Notes: generated by a model from the letters alone, not told the origin. 64,000 bases of DNA from Chloroflexota bacterium (GCA_020845495.1 JADLFM010000173.1:1-64000); one strand, 5' to 3'. Shown: positions 15,591-25,144, counted from the stretch's first letter. A program made the numbers and translations.

Positions 15591-17126
15591 TTAGAGCGGC
15601 TCGACGGCAGGGGCAGCGGCGGCCGCCGCCGGGCGGCGCGTCGGCGACCAGTCGTCGCTGCGGGCGAACACGGCCACCAGCACCACGATGGCGACGGCGG
15701 CAGCAAACGTCAGCATGAAGACGGGCTGGAGCGCCCCGGTCAGTGCCGCCTGCACCACGCCAGCCGTGCCACTGACGGCATCACCGCTCGGGTTCAGGAC
15801 ACCCGCGACGGCCGCCTCGTCGAGACCAGCGTCCGCGAGGCGGCGCACCAGCCCAGCGTGCAGGATCGTGCCGAGGAGCGCCACGCTCAGAGTGCCTCCA
15901 AGACTGCGGAAGAGTTGGGTTGACGAGGTGGCGACGCCTCGGATGTTCCAGGGCACCGAGTCTTGCAGCGCCATGATGAAGGCGGCGGTTCCGGGGCCGA
16001 AGCCCAGCCCCATCAGGCTAACCGAGACGTACAGGACCAGCGCCGGCGTATCCTGAGCCAGGAAGAAGGCGAGGCCGGACGAGCCGACGGCGAGCAGCAG
16101 CGACGAGCCGAGCGCCGTGGGGCGGAACCCGAAGCGTAGCAGCAGGCGCGGCCCGAAGTAGCCACTGATCGCCCAGCCGACCAGCATCGGAGTCAGGACG
16201 GCGCCGGCCCCGGCCGCGCCCTCGCCGCGTGCACCCTGGACGTAGAGCGGGACGTATGAGGTCACGCCGAACAAGATGGCCCCGGACAGGAAGTTCCCGG
16301 CCGACGACACCGTCATCAGCCGCAGGCGAAAGAGCCCGAGTGGCAGCACCGGATCGGCGGCGCGTAGCTCGGCCACGATGAACCCGCCGAGCAGCGCGAC
16401 GCTGGCGGCTAGCAGCCCGGCCACGAGCGGTGAGCCCCATCCTGCTCCCTCGCTCCCTTCGGTGAGCGAGAGCAGCAGCGTCGTCAGGCCGACCAGCAGC
16501 AGGCCGGAGCCGGCAAGATCCAGCTTGACCTCACGGTGCGCCACCCGCTCCTGAAAGCAGCGCCAGAAAAGAATGCCCGCCGCCAGCCCGAACGGCACGC
16601 CGACGAAGAACACGGCGCGCCAGGAGATCGCCACGGTGAGCCAGGCGCCAAGGGCCGGCCCAAACAACGACGTGGTGCCCCAGAGCGTGCTGAAGATGCC
16701 CTGGATTCGCGCGCGCTCGTGCAACTGGTAGACGTCCGCGACGAGCGTGAAGACAGTCGGCATGACGGCGCCCGCGCCGAGCCCCTGAACGGCGCGGAAG
16801 AGGATCAGTTGGGTCATGCTGCCGGCCAGGCCACAGAGCATCGAGCCGGCGAGGAAGAGCGTGATCCCGAACATGAACACGCGCTTCCGACCGAACAGGT
16901 CAGCCAGCTTCCCGTAGAGCGGCACCGTAACAGTGGACGTCAGCAAGTACGCCGAGAAGACCCAGGGGTACAGGTCCAGGCGGTCGAGCTCACCGACGAT
17001 CGTCGGCAGGGCGGTCGTGACGACGGTCGCTTCCATAGCTACGACCGCCATCCCGAGCACCAGCCCGATGGTGACGATACGGCGGGCACCGGGCGCGATC
17101 GACGGCGCGTCGTCCTCGAGTGGCAT
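15591..17126 (-). CDS. DHA2-type MFS multidrug efflux transporter
   Basis: This 511-residue drug:H+ antiporter-type protein has about 14 predicted membrane helices, as in EmrB/QacA. MFS motif A is present (GKLADLFGRKRVF after helix 2), motif C-like GPALGAWLTVAISWRAVFF lies in helix 5, and the first helix reads MEATVVTTALPTIVGEL. ATG 17126 is chosen because AGAGAGGA lies seven bases upstream. A start six codons earlier is possible. The alanine-rich C-terminus (RRPAAAAAAPAVEPL) is low complexity. No regulator is adjacent, so the substrate is unknown. Confidence 0.92.
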   Translation of the reverse strand: MPLEDDAPSIAPGARRIVTIGLVLGMAVVAMEATVVTTALPTIVGELDRLDLYPWVFSAYLLTSTVTVPLYGKLADLFGRKRVFMFGITLFLAGSMLCGLAGSMTQLILFRAVQGLGAGAVMPTVFTLVADVYQLHERARIQGIFSTLWGTTSLFGPALGAWLTVAISWRAVFFVGVPFGLAAGILFWRCFQERVAHREVKLDLAGSGLLLVGLTTLLLSLTEGSEGAGWGSPLVAGLLAASVALLGGFIVAELRAADPVLPLGLFRLRLMTVSSAGNFLSGAILFGVTSYVPLYVQGARGEGAAGAGAVLTPMLVGWAISGYFGPRLLLRFGFRPTALGSSLLLAVGSSGLAFFLAQDTPALVLYVSVSLMGLGFGPGTAAFIMALQDSVPWNIRGVATSSTQLFRSLGGTLSVALLGTILHAGLVRRLADAGLDEAAVAGVLNPSGDAVSGTAGVVQAALTGALQPVFMLTFAAAVAIVVLVAVFARSDDWSPTRRPAAAAAAPAVEPL

Positions 17127-17428
17127 CCGTGAGTCCTCTCTCATAGTGACGGCCGACGCTGCCCGCCCGTGTCAGTCCTGCCTGTTCCAGCCGATCCGGC
17201 TCCCGCTCGGCGGCGCGTTCTCGTACAACGCCAAACGAATGGCAAAGATTCCGGCCAGATCCGTGCCCGGCCACCACCGATGTCTTGCTGGCGAGGGTGG
17301 CGCTGGCCGCTGGACGGCTGCCGCCACGCGCAGCAGAGCGGTCGTCGAACGCTCCGGGCGCATCGGTACATGATGCCGGAAATCACGCCCGTCCGGTGCA
17401 CCCGGAGCGGCGGCGTTCTCCCTCGGAG
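17127..17428. other. intergenic region without recognised gene
   Basis: These 300 bp separate the glycosyltransferase stop and the efflux pump start, both on the minus strand. Open frames here look like composition artefacts. No terminator with a T-run was found. Confidence 0.5.
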
Positions 17429-19150
17429 CTAGTCGCCGCCGTCGACGCGCAGGTCGCGGATGATTCGGGGGATGTCCGCGCGTGAGTCGAGCGTCGGGCC
17501 GTGGAAGAACGTACGGCGGTAGTCGAACGTCAGCGTATCCACCTTCCCCAGATCGAGGATGTACACCGAGCGATACGGCGTCGCCAGCACCTCGACCATC
17601 GGCTCGGCCTGAGCGATCGAGCGGAGGATCTTCGGGTCCAGCACGATGGCGTAGCGGGCGTCGTACGGGCGTGGCAGCATGCGTTGAGCCGGCCGATCGA
17701 GCGAGTAGTCCGTCGAGCCCTGGAACGCCTCGTAGAGCCAGCCGAAGTGCCCGTTGCGGTCGTCGCCGATACCGTAGACCCGGTACTCGGAGAGGTAGTA
17801 GCCAGCGTGGCGGAAGCTGCCCCACGGGCTTGCCTCCGCCAGCACGATGGCCTCTTCGGGCGTGTAGCGGCCCAGCAGGCGCGGCATCTCAGCCCAGAAG
17901 CGATCGTTGTCGCGCACGTCGACCATCGCCGCCGCGACCGGATCGTTGAGGAGTGCGTGCGCCGTCGGCGGCGCCGCGACGATGGTGGCGATATGGGCGA
18001 GCGCCAGCACGAGCACGATGGCGCCAGTCGCCAGCCCCTGGCTCAACCGAAGCGGGCGAGTCAGACGCTGACCCAACGCCTCGACGTACATGCCGAGCAG
18101 CAGGCACACCACCGGCAGCACCAGCAGCAGGTAACCGACCTGTCCGATGTGACCGAAGACGAACACGACCAGCGCCGGCCCGGCCCACAATCCGAGCACG
18201 ATCCACTCGTGCCGCGACAGCCGCCTCGGCAGCCGCCAGCGGCGCCAGAGCGACAACCCGAACAAGCCAGCGCTCAAGTTCAAACCGATGAGCAGCCCGC
18301 CGCCAACCTGGGCCAGATTGCTGAGAACGGCGTGCAGCCCGCCTGCCACGACCGATGTCTTGCTCCCCACGAACCCCAGCAACGACAGGCCGTTGCGCAC
18401 GTACTCGACCGGGCCGCCCGAGAGCCAGACGAGCGGTACGAGCCACAGCAGGCAGGTGGCGCCTAGGACCGCCAATCCGCGCCAGAGCGTGCGGCGGCCG
18501 GCTCGCACGGCCACGAACAGCCAGAGCGGCAACAGCATCACCAGGGTCGATTGACGGACACCGCCCGCCAGCCCGAGGGTGAACCCGGCCCAGAGGGTGA
18601 GCCGTTCGTCGAGCGTGGTGACGGCACGCCAGCACAGCCACGCGACGACCAGCAGGAAGAATGCCTCGACGGCGTAGGTGAGCGCGACCAGGCTGTAGTA
18701 CCAGAGCAACGGCGAGAGCGCGAACAGCGCGGCCGCCACCAGTGCCGCACGGTCGCCGATCATCTCCCGCCCGAGCAGGTAGAGCAACGCGACGGCGAGG
18801 CAACTGGCGACCAGGCTCGTCAGGACGAACGCCGTGTTCGGGTCGCCGGTGAGCCAGGAGAGCAGTCGGCCCCAGCCAACGTAGAGGATGTATCCAGGTG
18901 GGTGCGGCTGGTGGCGGGCAAGGTCAAACGACCTGGTCGCCAGCGCGAACTGGACGGCATCCCAGTTGACGAGTGCGCTGGAGGCGAAGGGGAGCCGCAG
19001 CAGCGCTGACGCGGCGAACAGGCCAAGGGCCGGCCCGAGCGTACGGAACCAGGGCCAGCGCGCGCAGCTCGCCTGCACGACGGCCGCGCCGGGCCACCCG
19101 CGTGGCCGGAACGAGATACGTTGCGAGATGCGAATTCTCGGTCCTATCAT
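17429..19150 (-). CDS. GT39/ArnT-like membrane glycosyltransferase
   Basis: This is a 573-residue polytopic membrane protein with about 11 helices and a C-terminal soluble domain of about 170 residues. The first extracytoplasmic loop contains NWDAVQFALATRSFD followed by HQPHPPGYILYVGWGRLL, the pattern of GT39/PMT-type enzymes that use polyprenyl-phosphate sugars. The catalytic acidic residue is probably the Asp in NWD. It is divergent from a UbiA-type decaprenyl-phosphate phosphoribosyltransferase 36 bp away, and the two probably share a control region. That neighbour makes a lipid-linked pentose donor, so pentose transfer is a plausible but unproven role. Confidence 0.8.
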   Translation of the reverse strand: MIGPRIRISQRISFRPRGWPGAAVVQASCARWPWFRTLGPALGLFAASALLRLPFASSALVNWDAVQFALATRSFDLARHQPHPPGYILYVGWGRLLSWLTGDPNTAFVLTSLVASCLAVALLYLLGREMIGDRAALVAAALFALSPLLWYYSLVALTYAVEAFFLLVVAWLCWRAVTTLDERLTLWAGFTLGLAGGVRQSTLVMLLPLWLFVAVRAGRRTLWRGLAVLGATCLLWLVPLVWLSGGPVEYVRNGLSLLGFVGSKTSVVAGGLHAVLSNLAQVGGGLLIGLNLSAGLFGLSLWRRWRLPRRLSRHEWIVLGLWAGPALVVFVFGHIGQVGYLLLVLPVVCLLLGMYVEALGQRLTRPLRLSQGLATGAIVLVLALAHIATIVAAPPTAHALLNDPVAAAMVDVRDNDRFWAEMPRLLGRYTPEEAIVLAEASPWGSFRHAGYYLSEYRVYGIGDDRNGHFGWLYEAFQGSTDYSLDRPAQRMLPRPYDARYAIVLDPKILRSIAQAEPMVEVLATPYRSVYILDLGKVDTLTFDYRRTFFHGPTLDSRADIPRIIRDLRVDGGD

Positions 19151-19186
19151 GGCACAAGGGCCGGGGATGAGAGGACGACAGCGCGC

Positions 19187-20179
19187 GTGAGCGACGGTGC
19201 GGCTTCGGCGGCTCCGACGAGCGTGGCGACACGGAGCAGCCGTGGGACCGACGGCCTGCCCGGCACGTCCAGTGCCAGCGGCAAGCCCGGTGCGCGCCGG
19301 CCATTGGCGCCATTGGCAGTGTTGCGGGCGCTACGGCCGAAGCAGTGGTCCAAGAACCTGCTGGTCTTTGCGGGCCTCGTCTTCACCTACAACCTGCTCA
19401 ACCCTGGCATGCTCGAGCGCGTCATCGGCGCCTTCCTGGTGTTTTGCGCGCTCTCGAGCGCTGGCTACCTCTGGAACGATCTGCGTGACGTCCGCGCCGA
19501 CCGTCTCCACCCGACCAAGCGCTTCCGCCCGATTGCCTCCGGGCTCGTACCAGTAGGGCTCGCCGCGAGCGCCGGCCTGATCCTCGGCCTGGGCGGGCTC
19601 GGCGGCGCCTTCGCATTGGGGGTGCCGTTCGGGCTGGTCGCGTCACTGTACCTGCTGCTGACGGTCAGTTACAGCATCTGGCTCAAGCACCTGGTGCTGA
19701 TCGACATTTTCAGCATCTCGGCCGGCTTCGTGCTGCGAGCGGTCGGTGGGGCAGTGGTGATCGGGGTACCAGTGTCGCCGTGGCTGTACGTCTGCACGGT
19801 GCTGGTCTCGCTGTTCCTGGCGCTAGGGAAACGGAGGAACGAGCTGGAGGTGCTGGAGTCGGGCGCGGGCAATCATCGCAAGAACCTCGAACAGTACAGC
19901 CTGGAGCTTGTCGACCAGTTGATCTTGATCGTGGCCTCGGTCACGATCATGGCGTACTCGTTGTACACCTTTTCGGCCGACAATCTGCCGCGCGACCACT
20001 CGATGATGGCGACGATCCCGCTCGTGCTGTACGGCCTGTTCCGCTACTTGTACCTCGTGCGGGTCCGTGGACAGGGCGGTGCTCCCGAGGACATGCTCCT
20101 CACCGACCCCGGCCTGCTTGGTACGGTCGTTGCCTGGGCACTCCTGAGCGTCGTGCTGCTCTACGCCGTGCCGCGCTGA
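19187..20179 (+). CDS. decaprenyl-phosphate phosphoribosyltransferase, UbiA family
   Basis: This is a UbiA-superfamily prenyltransferase resembling decaprenyl-phosphate 5-phosphoribosyltransferase (first committed step to the lipid-linked arabinose donor in mycobacteria). About 330 residues with around nine helices. LRPKQWSKNLLVFAGL opens the domain. The first Asp-rich motif is NDLRDVRADRLHPTKRFRP and the second is around SIWLKHLVLIDIFS. GTG 19187 is preferred since GAGAGGA lies ten bases before it. The upstream ATG would overlap the divergent glycosyltransferase. Substrate assignment rests on family resemblance. Other UbiA members act on quinone or haem precursors, but the RPKQW-KN start is typical of the phosphoribosyl group. 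Confidence 0.85.
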   Translation: MSDGAASAAPTSVATRSSRGTDGLPGTSSASGKPGARRPLAPLAVLRALRPKQWSKNLLVFAGLVFTYNLLNPGMLERVIGAFLVFCALSSAGYLWNDLRDVRADRLHPTKRFRPIASGLVPVGLAASAGLILGLGGLGGAFALGVPFGLVASLYLLLTVSYSIWLKHLVLIDIFSISAGFVLRAVGGAVVIGVPVSPWLYVCTVLVSLFLALGKRRNELEVLESGAGNHRKNLEQYSLELVDQLILIVASVTIMAYSLYTFSADNLPRDHSMMATIPLVLYGLFRYLYLVRVRGQGGAPEDMLLTDPGLLGTVVAWALLSVVLLYAVPR

Positions 20180-20289
20180 GGTCCGCCAATGCGGCACGAA
20201 TGGCCCGGGCCGCGCCTTTCTCGACGAGGTATGTGCGGCAGGGCATGGGGCGTTTGCGGCGGGTGGACCTGGAGCCGCGCCCACCCGCC

Positions 20290-20295
20290 TATAAT
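20290..20295 (+). promoter_or_regulatory. candidate -10 box with downstream direct repeat
   Basis: TATAAT lies in the 303-bp gap between the phosphoribosyltransferase and the acyl-CoA dehydrogenase. It is followed at once by two copies of AATCCGGAGAGRCGTC (20293-20324) that could be an operator. A weak -35 (TGGACC) is 20 bp upstream. The rest of the gap holds nothing I recognise. Confidence 0.35.
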
Positions 20296-20482
20296 CCGGA
20301 GAGACGTCAATCCGGAGAGGCGTCGGGCGAGCGAGGTCGTCGTCGCATCCCGAAGGCGGCCGTCAAGGCAGGCGCCTCGGCGCAAGTGCGGACGCCGCCA
20401 TAGCACGTACCGTAGCACGTGAGGATGCGGTCGAGCGCGCCCGGTACGGCCGCCAGGCTCACCATCGAGGGGGTAGGGCGCG

Positions 20483-21619
20483 ATGCATGTGCTGCTCAGC
20501 GAGGACCAGGAGCTGTTCCGGCGAACGGTTCGCGAGTTCGCCGAACGGGAAATCGCGCCCGTCGCCGCTGAGTACGACGAAACCGAGCGCTTCCCCCACG
20601 AGAATGTCAAGAAGATGGGCGCGCTCGGACTGCTCGGCCTGACCGTCCCGCTGGAGTACGGCGGGGCTGGTGCTGGGACCGTCGAGTACGCGCTGGCGAT
20701 GGAGGAGATCTCGCGGGCCTGCGCCGGGCACTCGGTGATCTTGACCGTCAACGTCTCGCTCGTCTGCGATCCGATCTACACGTACGGTACCGAGGAGCAG
20801 CGGCGGCGCTTCCTGCCGAGGCTTGCGACGGGCGAGATACTCGGCTCCTTCTGTCTGAGCGAGCCTCAATCAGGCAGCGATGCCCGCCACATGCAGACCC
20901 GCGCCGTCCGCGACGGCGACGCGTACGTGCTCAACGGTACCAAGAACTGGATCACGAACGGCGGTGAAGCCGGCGTCTACCTCGTCTTCGCGGCCCTCGA
21001 GGGTGGCGATGGCGCCTCAGCGGCGTTCCTGGTCGAAGCGGATCGGCCGGGGCTGCGGGTGGGTGCCAAGGAGCGGAAGCTCGGGATTCGCGCCTCGTCG
21101 ACGACACAGGTGTTCCTGGAGGAGTGCCGGGTGCCAGCCGCGAATCGGCTGGGTGAGGACGGCCAGGGGTTCCGGATCGCCATGAAGTCGCTCGACAGCG
21201 GGCGGATCGGCGTGGCGGCGCAGGCGCTCGGGATCGCCCAGGCCGCGTACGATGCGGCCGTCGGCTACGCCAAGGAGCGCGAGGCGTTCGGGCACCCCAT
21301 CGCCGAGTTCCAGGGCCTCCGGTGGATGCTCGCGGACATGCACGTTCGCACCGAGGCGGCTCGCTTGTTCGTCTACCAGGCCGCCACACTCAAGGACCGA
21401 GGAGAGGCGTTCTCGAAGGAAGCGGCGATGGCGAAGCTCTATGCCTCGGAGGCGGCGATGTGGGTCACCACCAAGGCTATCCAGGTACACGGCGGGTATG
21501 GTTACAGCCGTGAGTACCCGGTCCAGAAATACTTCCGCGACGCCAAGATCACTGAGATCTACGAAGGCACGTCCGAGATCCAACGGCTGGTGATCGCCCG
21601 CCAGATCCTCTCAACCTGA
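20483..21619 (+). CDS. acyl-CoA dehydrogenase
   Basis: This 378-residue FAD enzyme oxidises acyl-CoA to enoyl-CoA. Both family signatures are visible: GSFCLSEPQSGSD (about residues 121-133) and the C-terminal QVHGGYGYSREYPVQKYFRD. IYEGTSEIQRLVIAR has the glutamate in the position of the catalytic base of short-chain enzymes. The chain length suits the short/medium-chain group. The methylmalonyl-CoA epimerase starts about 110 bp downstream and the B12 mutase subunit follows, suggesting a role in branched-chain or propionyl-CoA catabolism. The start ATG follows GGGGGTAGGG. Confidence 0.93.
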   Translation: MHVLLSEDQELFRRTVREFAEREIAPVAAEYDETERFPHENVKKMGALGLLGLTVPLEYGGAGAGTVEYALAMEEISRACAGHSVILTVNVSLVCDPIYTYGTEEQRRRFLPRLATGEILGSFCLSEPQSGSDARHMQTRAVRDGDAYVLNGTKNWITNGGEAGVYLVFAALEGGDGASAAFLVEADRPGLRVGAKERKLGIRASSTTQVFLEECRVPAANRLGEDGQGFRIAMKSLDSGRIGVAAQALGIAQAAYDAAVGYAKEREAFGHPIAEFQGLRWMLADMHVRTEAARLFVYQAATLKDRGEAFSKEAAMAKLYASEAAMWVTTKAIQVHGGYGYSREYPVQKYFRDAKITEIYEGTSEIQRLVIARQILST

Positions 21620-21727
21620 GATGCTCGGCATCCCTCAGTGTCCACTGTGCGGGAACAACTACGCTGGTCCCGAGGGGGCCCGCTCAGGCATGCTCCAGTC
21701 CTTCCCACTGCTGACGAAGGTGACGCT

Positions 21728-22357
21728 GTGATCAAGAAACTCCACCACGTAGCGATGGCGGTCGACAGTGTCGAGGACGCGCTTCAGTACTACCGCGACA
21801 TCCTCGGCCTGACCGACATCACGATTCTCAAGATCAAGGATCGCGGCTTGAAGGTCGCGCTGATCAAGGCCGGCGTCTCGGAGATCGAACTGCTCGAGCC
21901 GACGACCGAGGACAACACGGTCCGCCGCTTCATCGAACGACGCGGCCCTGGCCTGCATCACATCTGCTTCGAGGTGGATGACCTGGAAGCGGCGATGAAG
22001 GAATACGAGGGCAAGGGCGCCGAGTGGATCGACCCGGTCCCTCGCCCGGGAGCGGTCGGGCTGGTGAACTTCATGCCGCCGTCGGTGGCCGAGGGCGTGC
22101 TGGTGGAGTTCGCGCAAACCACGGCCTATTACCCCAAGAACGAGCCGCCGAAGCTCGACGGCATGACTACCGCCCCAGTTTCTGAAGGCGGGTCCACGTC
22201 GGCCGGAGCCTCGGCTGCCACGAGCGGGGCTGCGTTGTCGGAAGGGTCGTCGGGCACAGCGCCCGCGTCGGACAGTGCATCTGGCAGCGCTACAGGTACA
22301 GGTGGCAGCCAGGGCGGTGGGCAGGCGGGCGGCCCGAGCGTTGGTGGGACGGCCTGA
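21728..22357 (+). CDS. mce: methylmalonyl-CoA epimerase with low-complexity tail
   Basis: This vicinal-oxygen-chelate enzyme interconverts (R)- and (S)-methylmalonyl-CoA. The first 140 residues match the family: KKLHHVAMAVDSVEDALQYY with the first metal His, then GPGLHHICFEVDDLEAAM with the second, and EGVLVEFAQ with the metal Glu. GTG 21728 is preferred because the domain starts there. The frame is open from 21638, but that stretch is not family-like. The last 65 residues are Ser/Gly/Ala-rich and absent from ordinary epimerases of about 135-150 residues. The mutase small subunit starts 11 bp downstream, so the two are almost certainly co-transcribed. Confidence 0.92.
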   Translation: MIKKLHHVAMAVDSVEDALQYYRDILGLTDITILKIKDRGLKVALIKAGVSEIELLEPTTEDNTVRRFIERRGPGLHHICFEVDDLEAAMKEYEGKGAEWIDPVPRPGAVGLVNFMPPSVAEGVLVEFAQTTAYYPKNEPPKLDGMTTAPVSEGGSTSAGASAATSGAALSEGSSGTAPASDSASGSATGTGGSQGGGQAGGPSVGGTA

Positions 22358-22368
22358 GGAGCAGCAGG

Positions 22369-22764
22369 GTGAGGATCCTGATCGCGAAGCCCGGCCTGGA
22401 CGGCCACGACCGTGGTGCGAAGGTCGTGGCCCGGGCGCTCCGTGACGCCGGCCACGAGGTCATCTACACCGGCATCCGTCAGACGCCGGAGATGATCGCC
22501 GAGGCGGCACTTCAGGAGGACGTGGACGCGATCGGGATCTCGATCCTGAGCGGTGCGCACCTGACGCTCTTCCCCAAGATCTTCGAGGCGCTGCATGCGC
22601 GCGGCATCGACGACGTCGCCGTCTGGGCCGGCGGGATCATTCCAGAGTCGGACGTGGCAGCGTTACGTGCGATGGGCGTCCGCGCCGTCTTCGGCCCGGG
22701 CAGCCCCACCACCGCCACGCTCGATTTCGTGCGCTCCCTGGAGGCCGAGCGCGCGGCCTGCTAG
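22369..22764 (+). CDS. methylmalonyl-CoA mutase B12-binding subunit
   Basis: This 131-residue protein is a stand-alone cobalamin-binding domain like the C-terminal domain of methylmalonyl-CoA mutase. KPGLDGHDRGAKVVARAL supplies the DxHxxG motif whose His replaces dimethylbenzimidazole as the cobalt ligand. SGAHL and GGIIPESD follow, as in the mutase family. It works with a separate catalytic subunit, which is not in this window. The GTG at 22369 follows GAGGAGCAGCAGG. With the epimerase 11 bp upstream it completes part of the propionyl-CoA to succinyl-CoA route. A methylmalonyl-like mutase (isobutyryl or ethylmalonyl) is also possible. Confidence 0.92.
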   Translation: MRILIAKPGLDGHDRGAKVVARALRDAGHEVIYTGIRQTPEMIAEAALQEDVDAIGISILSGAHLTLFPKIFEALHARGIDDVAVWAGGIIPESDVAALRAMGVRAVFGPGSPTTATLDFVRSLEAERAAC

Positions 22765-22849
22765 GTCGGGTGGGCAGCGCTTGCCGGGAAATATGAACGC
22801 CCCCCGGCGCTCTGCAACCGCCTGACATTTTCGGTCAGCCAGCGGGTGG

Positions 22850-24082
22850 TCAGCAGCCGCGGGCGACCCGGTGGTAGATGTCGAGCATGGCCTCGGCAGC
22901 GGCTTGCCAGGTGAAGGTAGCAGCCCGCTCGAGGCCGCGACGACGGAAGTCGGCGCGGATGTCCGGGTTCAGGGCCAATAGCTCCAACGCTGAAGCCAGC
23001 CCTTCGCGGTCGTTCGGGTCGACCTGGATGCCGGCATCGCCGACGACCTCGGGCAGCGACGATGCTCGCGATGCGACGACCGGCGTGCCGCAGGCCATCG
23101 CTTCGAGGGCAGGGAGTCCAAAGCCCTCGTAATGCGAGGGGAAGGCGAACATCTCCGCAGCCGAATAGAGCGTGGCAAGCTCGCCGTCCGGGATGAAGCC
23201 AGGGAAGATAATGTCATCGCGGTAGGGCGAGCGGTCCGCCCGCTGCATGGTACCTTCCCACAGCCAGCCCTTACGTCCGACGACGACGAGCTTATGTGGC
23301 AGGGCACGGCGGGACTTCAGGATGTCGAACGCCTCGATCAGCCCGATCAGGTTCTTGCGTGGCTCGATCACGCCGACGAACAAGATGTAGGGTGTCTCGG
23401 CGTCCAACCCGATCTGCGTGCGGAGGGCAGCCCGCCGGGCCGGATCCTCGACCGGCCGGAAGCTAGGGTCGACGCCGCCCGGCACGACCGCCACCCGGTC
23501 GGGCGGCACCCCGAGCAGGACGATCACGTCGTTGCGCGTGTTCTCCGAATCGGCAACCACGAAATCGGCGCGGCTCACCGAGCGGGGCACCGTCCGCTCC
23601 AGGTAGGCGCGTAGGTGGGAGTCGGCGCATTCCGGGTAGAGCAGGAACGCCAGATCGTGGACGGTGAGGATCGTCCGAGCACGCCGGACCGGCGGCAGCA
23701 CGAAGTCCGGCGAGTGAAAGATGTCGACCGGGCCGCTCAGCCAGTCAACTGGCAACGGGACTTTGAGGCGGTGCCAGACGCGATTGAGCCAGCGCTCGGA
23801 GAGGCGGAGCGCCCGCCGATGGACGTTCTTTCCCTCGGGGTACTCGGCGATACGGCCGGGATTTGGCGCGGCGTGGATCAGCAGAAAGGAGTCCGTTGGG
23901 TCGAGCGCGACCATCGCACCGACCAACTGGCGGACGAAGCGTCCGATACCGGCCGACTGATTGATCGCCGAGGTGTAATCGATGGCGATGCGCAGCGGTC
24001 GTGCCGCTCGGGGCGCCGTACCCTCTCGGCCGGCGGAGGCCGAACCGACGCCGTCGCGAGACGACGATTCGAGCGCACCCAT
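22850..24082 (-). CDS. glycosyltransferase family 4 (group 1)
   Basis: This is a 410-residue GT-B glycosyltransferase. The N-terminal domain starts at RIAIDYTSAINQSAGIGRFV, the acceptor-side GxGR loop. The C-terminal donor domain has YILFVGVIEPRKNL, GFIPDGELATLYSAAEMFAFPSHYEGFGLP (the E-x7-E signature is EGFGLPALE) and ACGTPVVAS. It is the last gene of a minus-strand surface-polysaccharide unit, three bases downstream of the flippase-like gene. It probably adds a sugar to a lipid-linked or cell-surface glycan. The donor is unknown. Confidence 0.92.
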   Translation of the reverse strand: MGALESSSRDGVGSASAGREGTAPRAARPLRIAIDYTSAINQSAGIGRFVRQLVGAMVALDPTDSFLLIHAAPNPGRIAEYPEGKNVHRRALRLSERWLNRVWHRLKVPLPVDWLSGPVDIFHSPDFVLPPVRRARTILTVHDLAFLLYPECADSHLRAYLERTVPRSVSRADFVVADSENTRNDVIVLLGVPPDRVAVVPGGVDPSFRPVEDPARRAALRTQIGLDAETPYILFVGVIEPRKNLIGLIEAFDILKSRRALPHKLVVVGRKGWLWEGTMQRADRSPYRDDIIFPGFIPDGELATLYSAAEMFAFPSHYEGFGLPALEAMACGTPVVASRASSLPEVVGDAGIQVDPNDREGLASALELLALNPDIRADFRRRGLERAATFTWQAAAEAMLDIYHRVARGC

Positions 24083-24085
24083 CCG

Positions 24086-25144
24086 TCAGCGCTTCCGGGT
24101 CACGAAGTAGAGGGCGATCCCGACGACGATCAGGCTCCAGTAGCTGATGACGCGATCCAGAATCGCAACCGACGCCGCAACGTTCTCGTCGATGCCCGGC
24201 GCCAGCCCCAGGCTCGACGCCAGCAGCAGGATCCCGACGATCGCCGACTCGACGAAGCCCAGGCCGGCTGGGGTGATCGGCAGTGTCGTCAGCAGCGCCG
24301 AGGCGAGCGCGACGAACAGGACGATGGGCGGTGCCAGTTCGGTCAGTCCGAGCGACAGGCAGACGAAGTAGAGGCGGCTCGCCTCGATGCCCCAGCCGAG
24401 CACCGAATAGGTCAGTACCAGCGGCATCGCCTGGAACGACCCGAGCGTCCCCTGTTCGAACAACGTGTAGTGCCGTCGGAAACGGTTGGGGACGAGCCGG
24501 GTGATCGCGTGGCTGTGGTGCCGCATCACGAACAGGCCGCCGATGACCAGGACCACGAGCACCAGCCCGATCTGCATGACGCTGAGGATCGCCGGCGGCA
24601 GCGAGCCGTGAAACGTGAGGAGGACCGATCCGACCAGTAGCACGAACAGCAGCAGCATGTCGATGATGCGCTCGGCCAGGATGGTGCCGAATGTCTTGGA
24701 GAAGGACACGCCGGCCGTACTCTTGAGCAAGTACGCTCGGTAGGCGTCGCCCAGCTTGGCGGGCACGATGCAGTTCGCGAACCAGGAGAGCATCACGATC
24801 TCGGCGATACCGAGCGTGGACGGTAGCCGGACGCCGTTACCCTCGTCAAAGCCGACGTTCACCAACAACTGACGCCAGCGCATGGCGCGAACGAGAAATG
24901 TCGCGTAGTAGACCACCAACGCCGCGCCGAACAGCCAGGGATTCGTCTGAGTGAGGCGGGCTCGGATCTCGCCGATATTGACGTCAACGCGCGACAGCAC
25001 GAATCCCAGAATCGCCAACCCGATGACGAACGAGATGGCGGTACGGAGATTCAGGAACTTCTTGGCCAGGGGATCCGGCTCGACCGCCTCGACGACCGTG
25101 GGCGCCGGCGCCTCCCGTACCTGGGTCAGGGTCTCTTCAGTCAC
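24086..25144 (-). CDS. lysylphosphatidylglycerol synthase/flippase-like membrane protein
   Basis: This 352-residue membrane protein with about eight helices belongs to the LPG synthase TM-region/AglD family (UPF0104). AMRWRQLLVNVG, VPAKLGDAYRAYLLK and ERIIDMLLLFVLL are the family hallmarks, and PAGLGFVESAIVGIL is near the end. It lacks the cytosolic aminoacyl-transferase domain of MprF. The start overlaps the stop of the upstream O-antigen-ligase-like gene by eight bases, and the GT4 gene follows three bases later, so the three are translationally linked. A role in lipid or polyprenyl-glycan translocation is inferred from context. Confidence 0.88.
   Translation of the reverse strand: MTEETLTQVREAPAPTVVEAVEPDPLAKKFLNLRTAISFVIGLAILGFVLSRVDVNIGEIRARLTQTNPWLFGAALVVYYATFLVRAMRWRQLLVNVGFDEGNGVRLPSTLGIAEIVMLSWFANCIVPAKLGDAYRAYLLKSTAGVSFSKTFGTILAERIIDMLLLFVLLVGSVLLTFHGSLPPAILSVMQIGLVLVVLVIGGLFVMRHHSHAITRLVPNRFRRHYTLFEQGTLGSFQAMPLVLTYSVLGWGIEASRLYFVCLSLGLTELAPPIVLFVALASALLTTLPITPAGLGFVESAIVGILLLASSLGLAPGIDENVAASVAILDRVISYWSLIVVGIALYFVTRKR

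Noticed and set aside
23615..24640. 341-codon plus-strand frame across the GT4 and flippase-like genes
   Set aside because: It crosses two well-supported minus-strand genes and has typical shadow composition.
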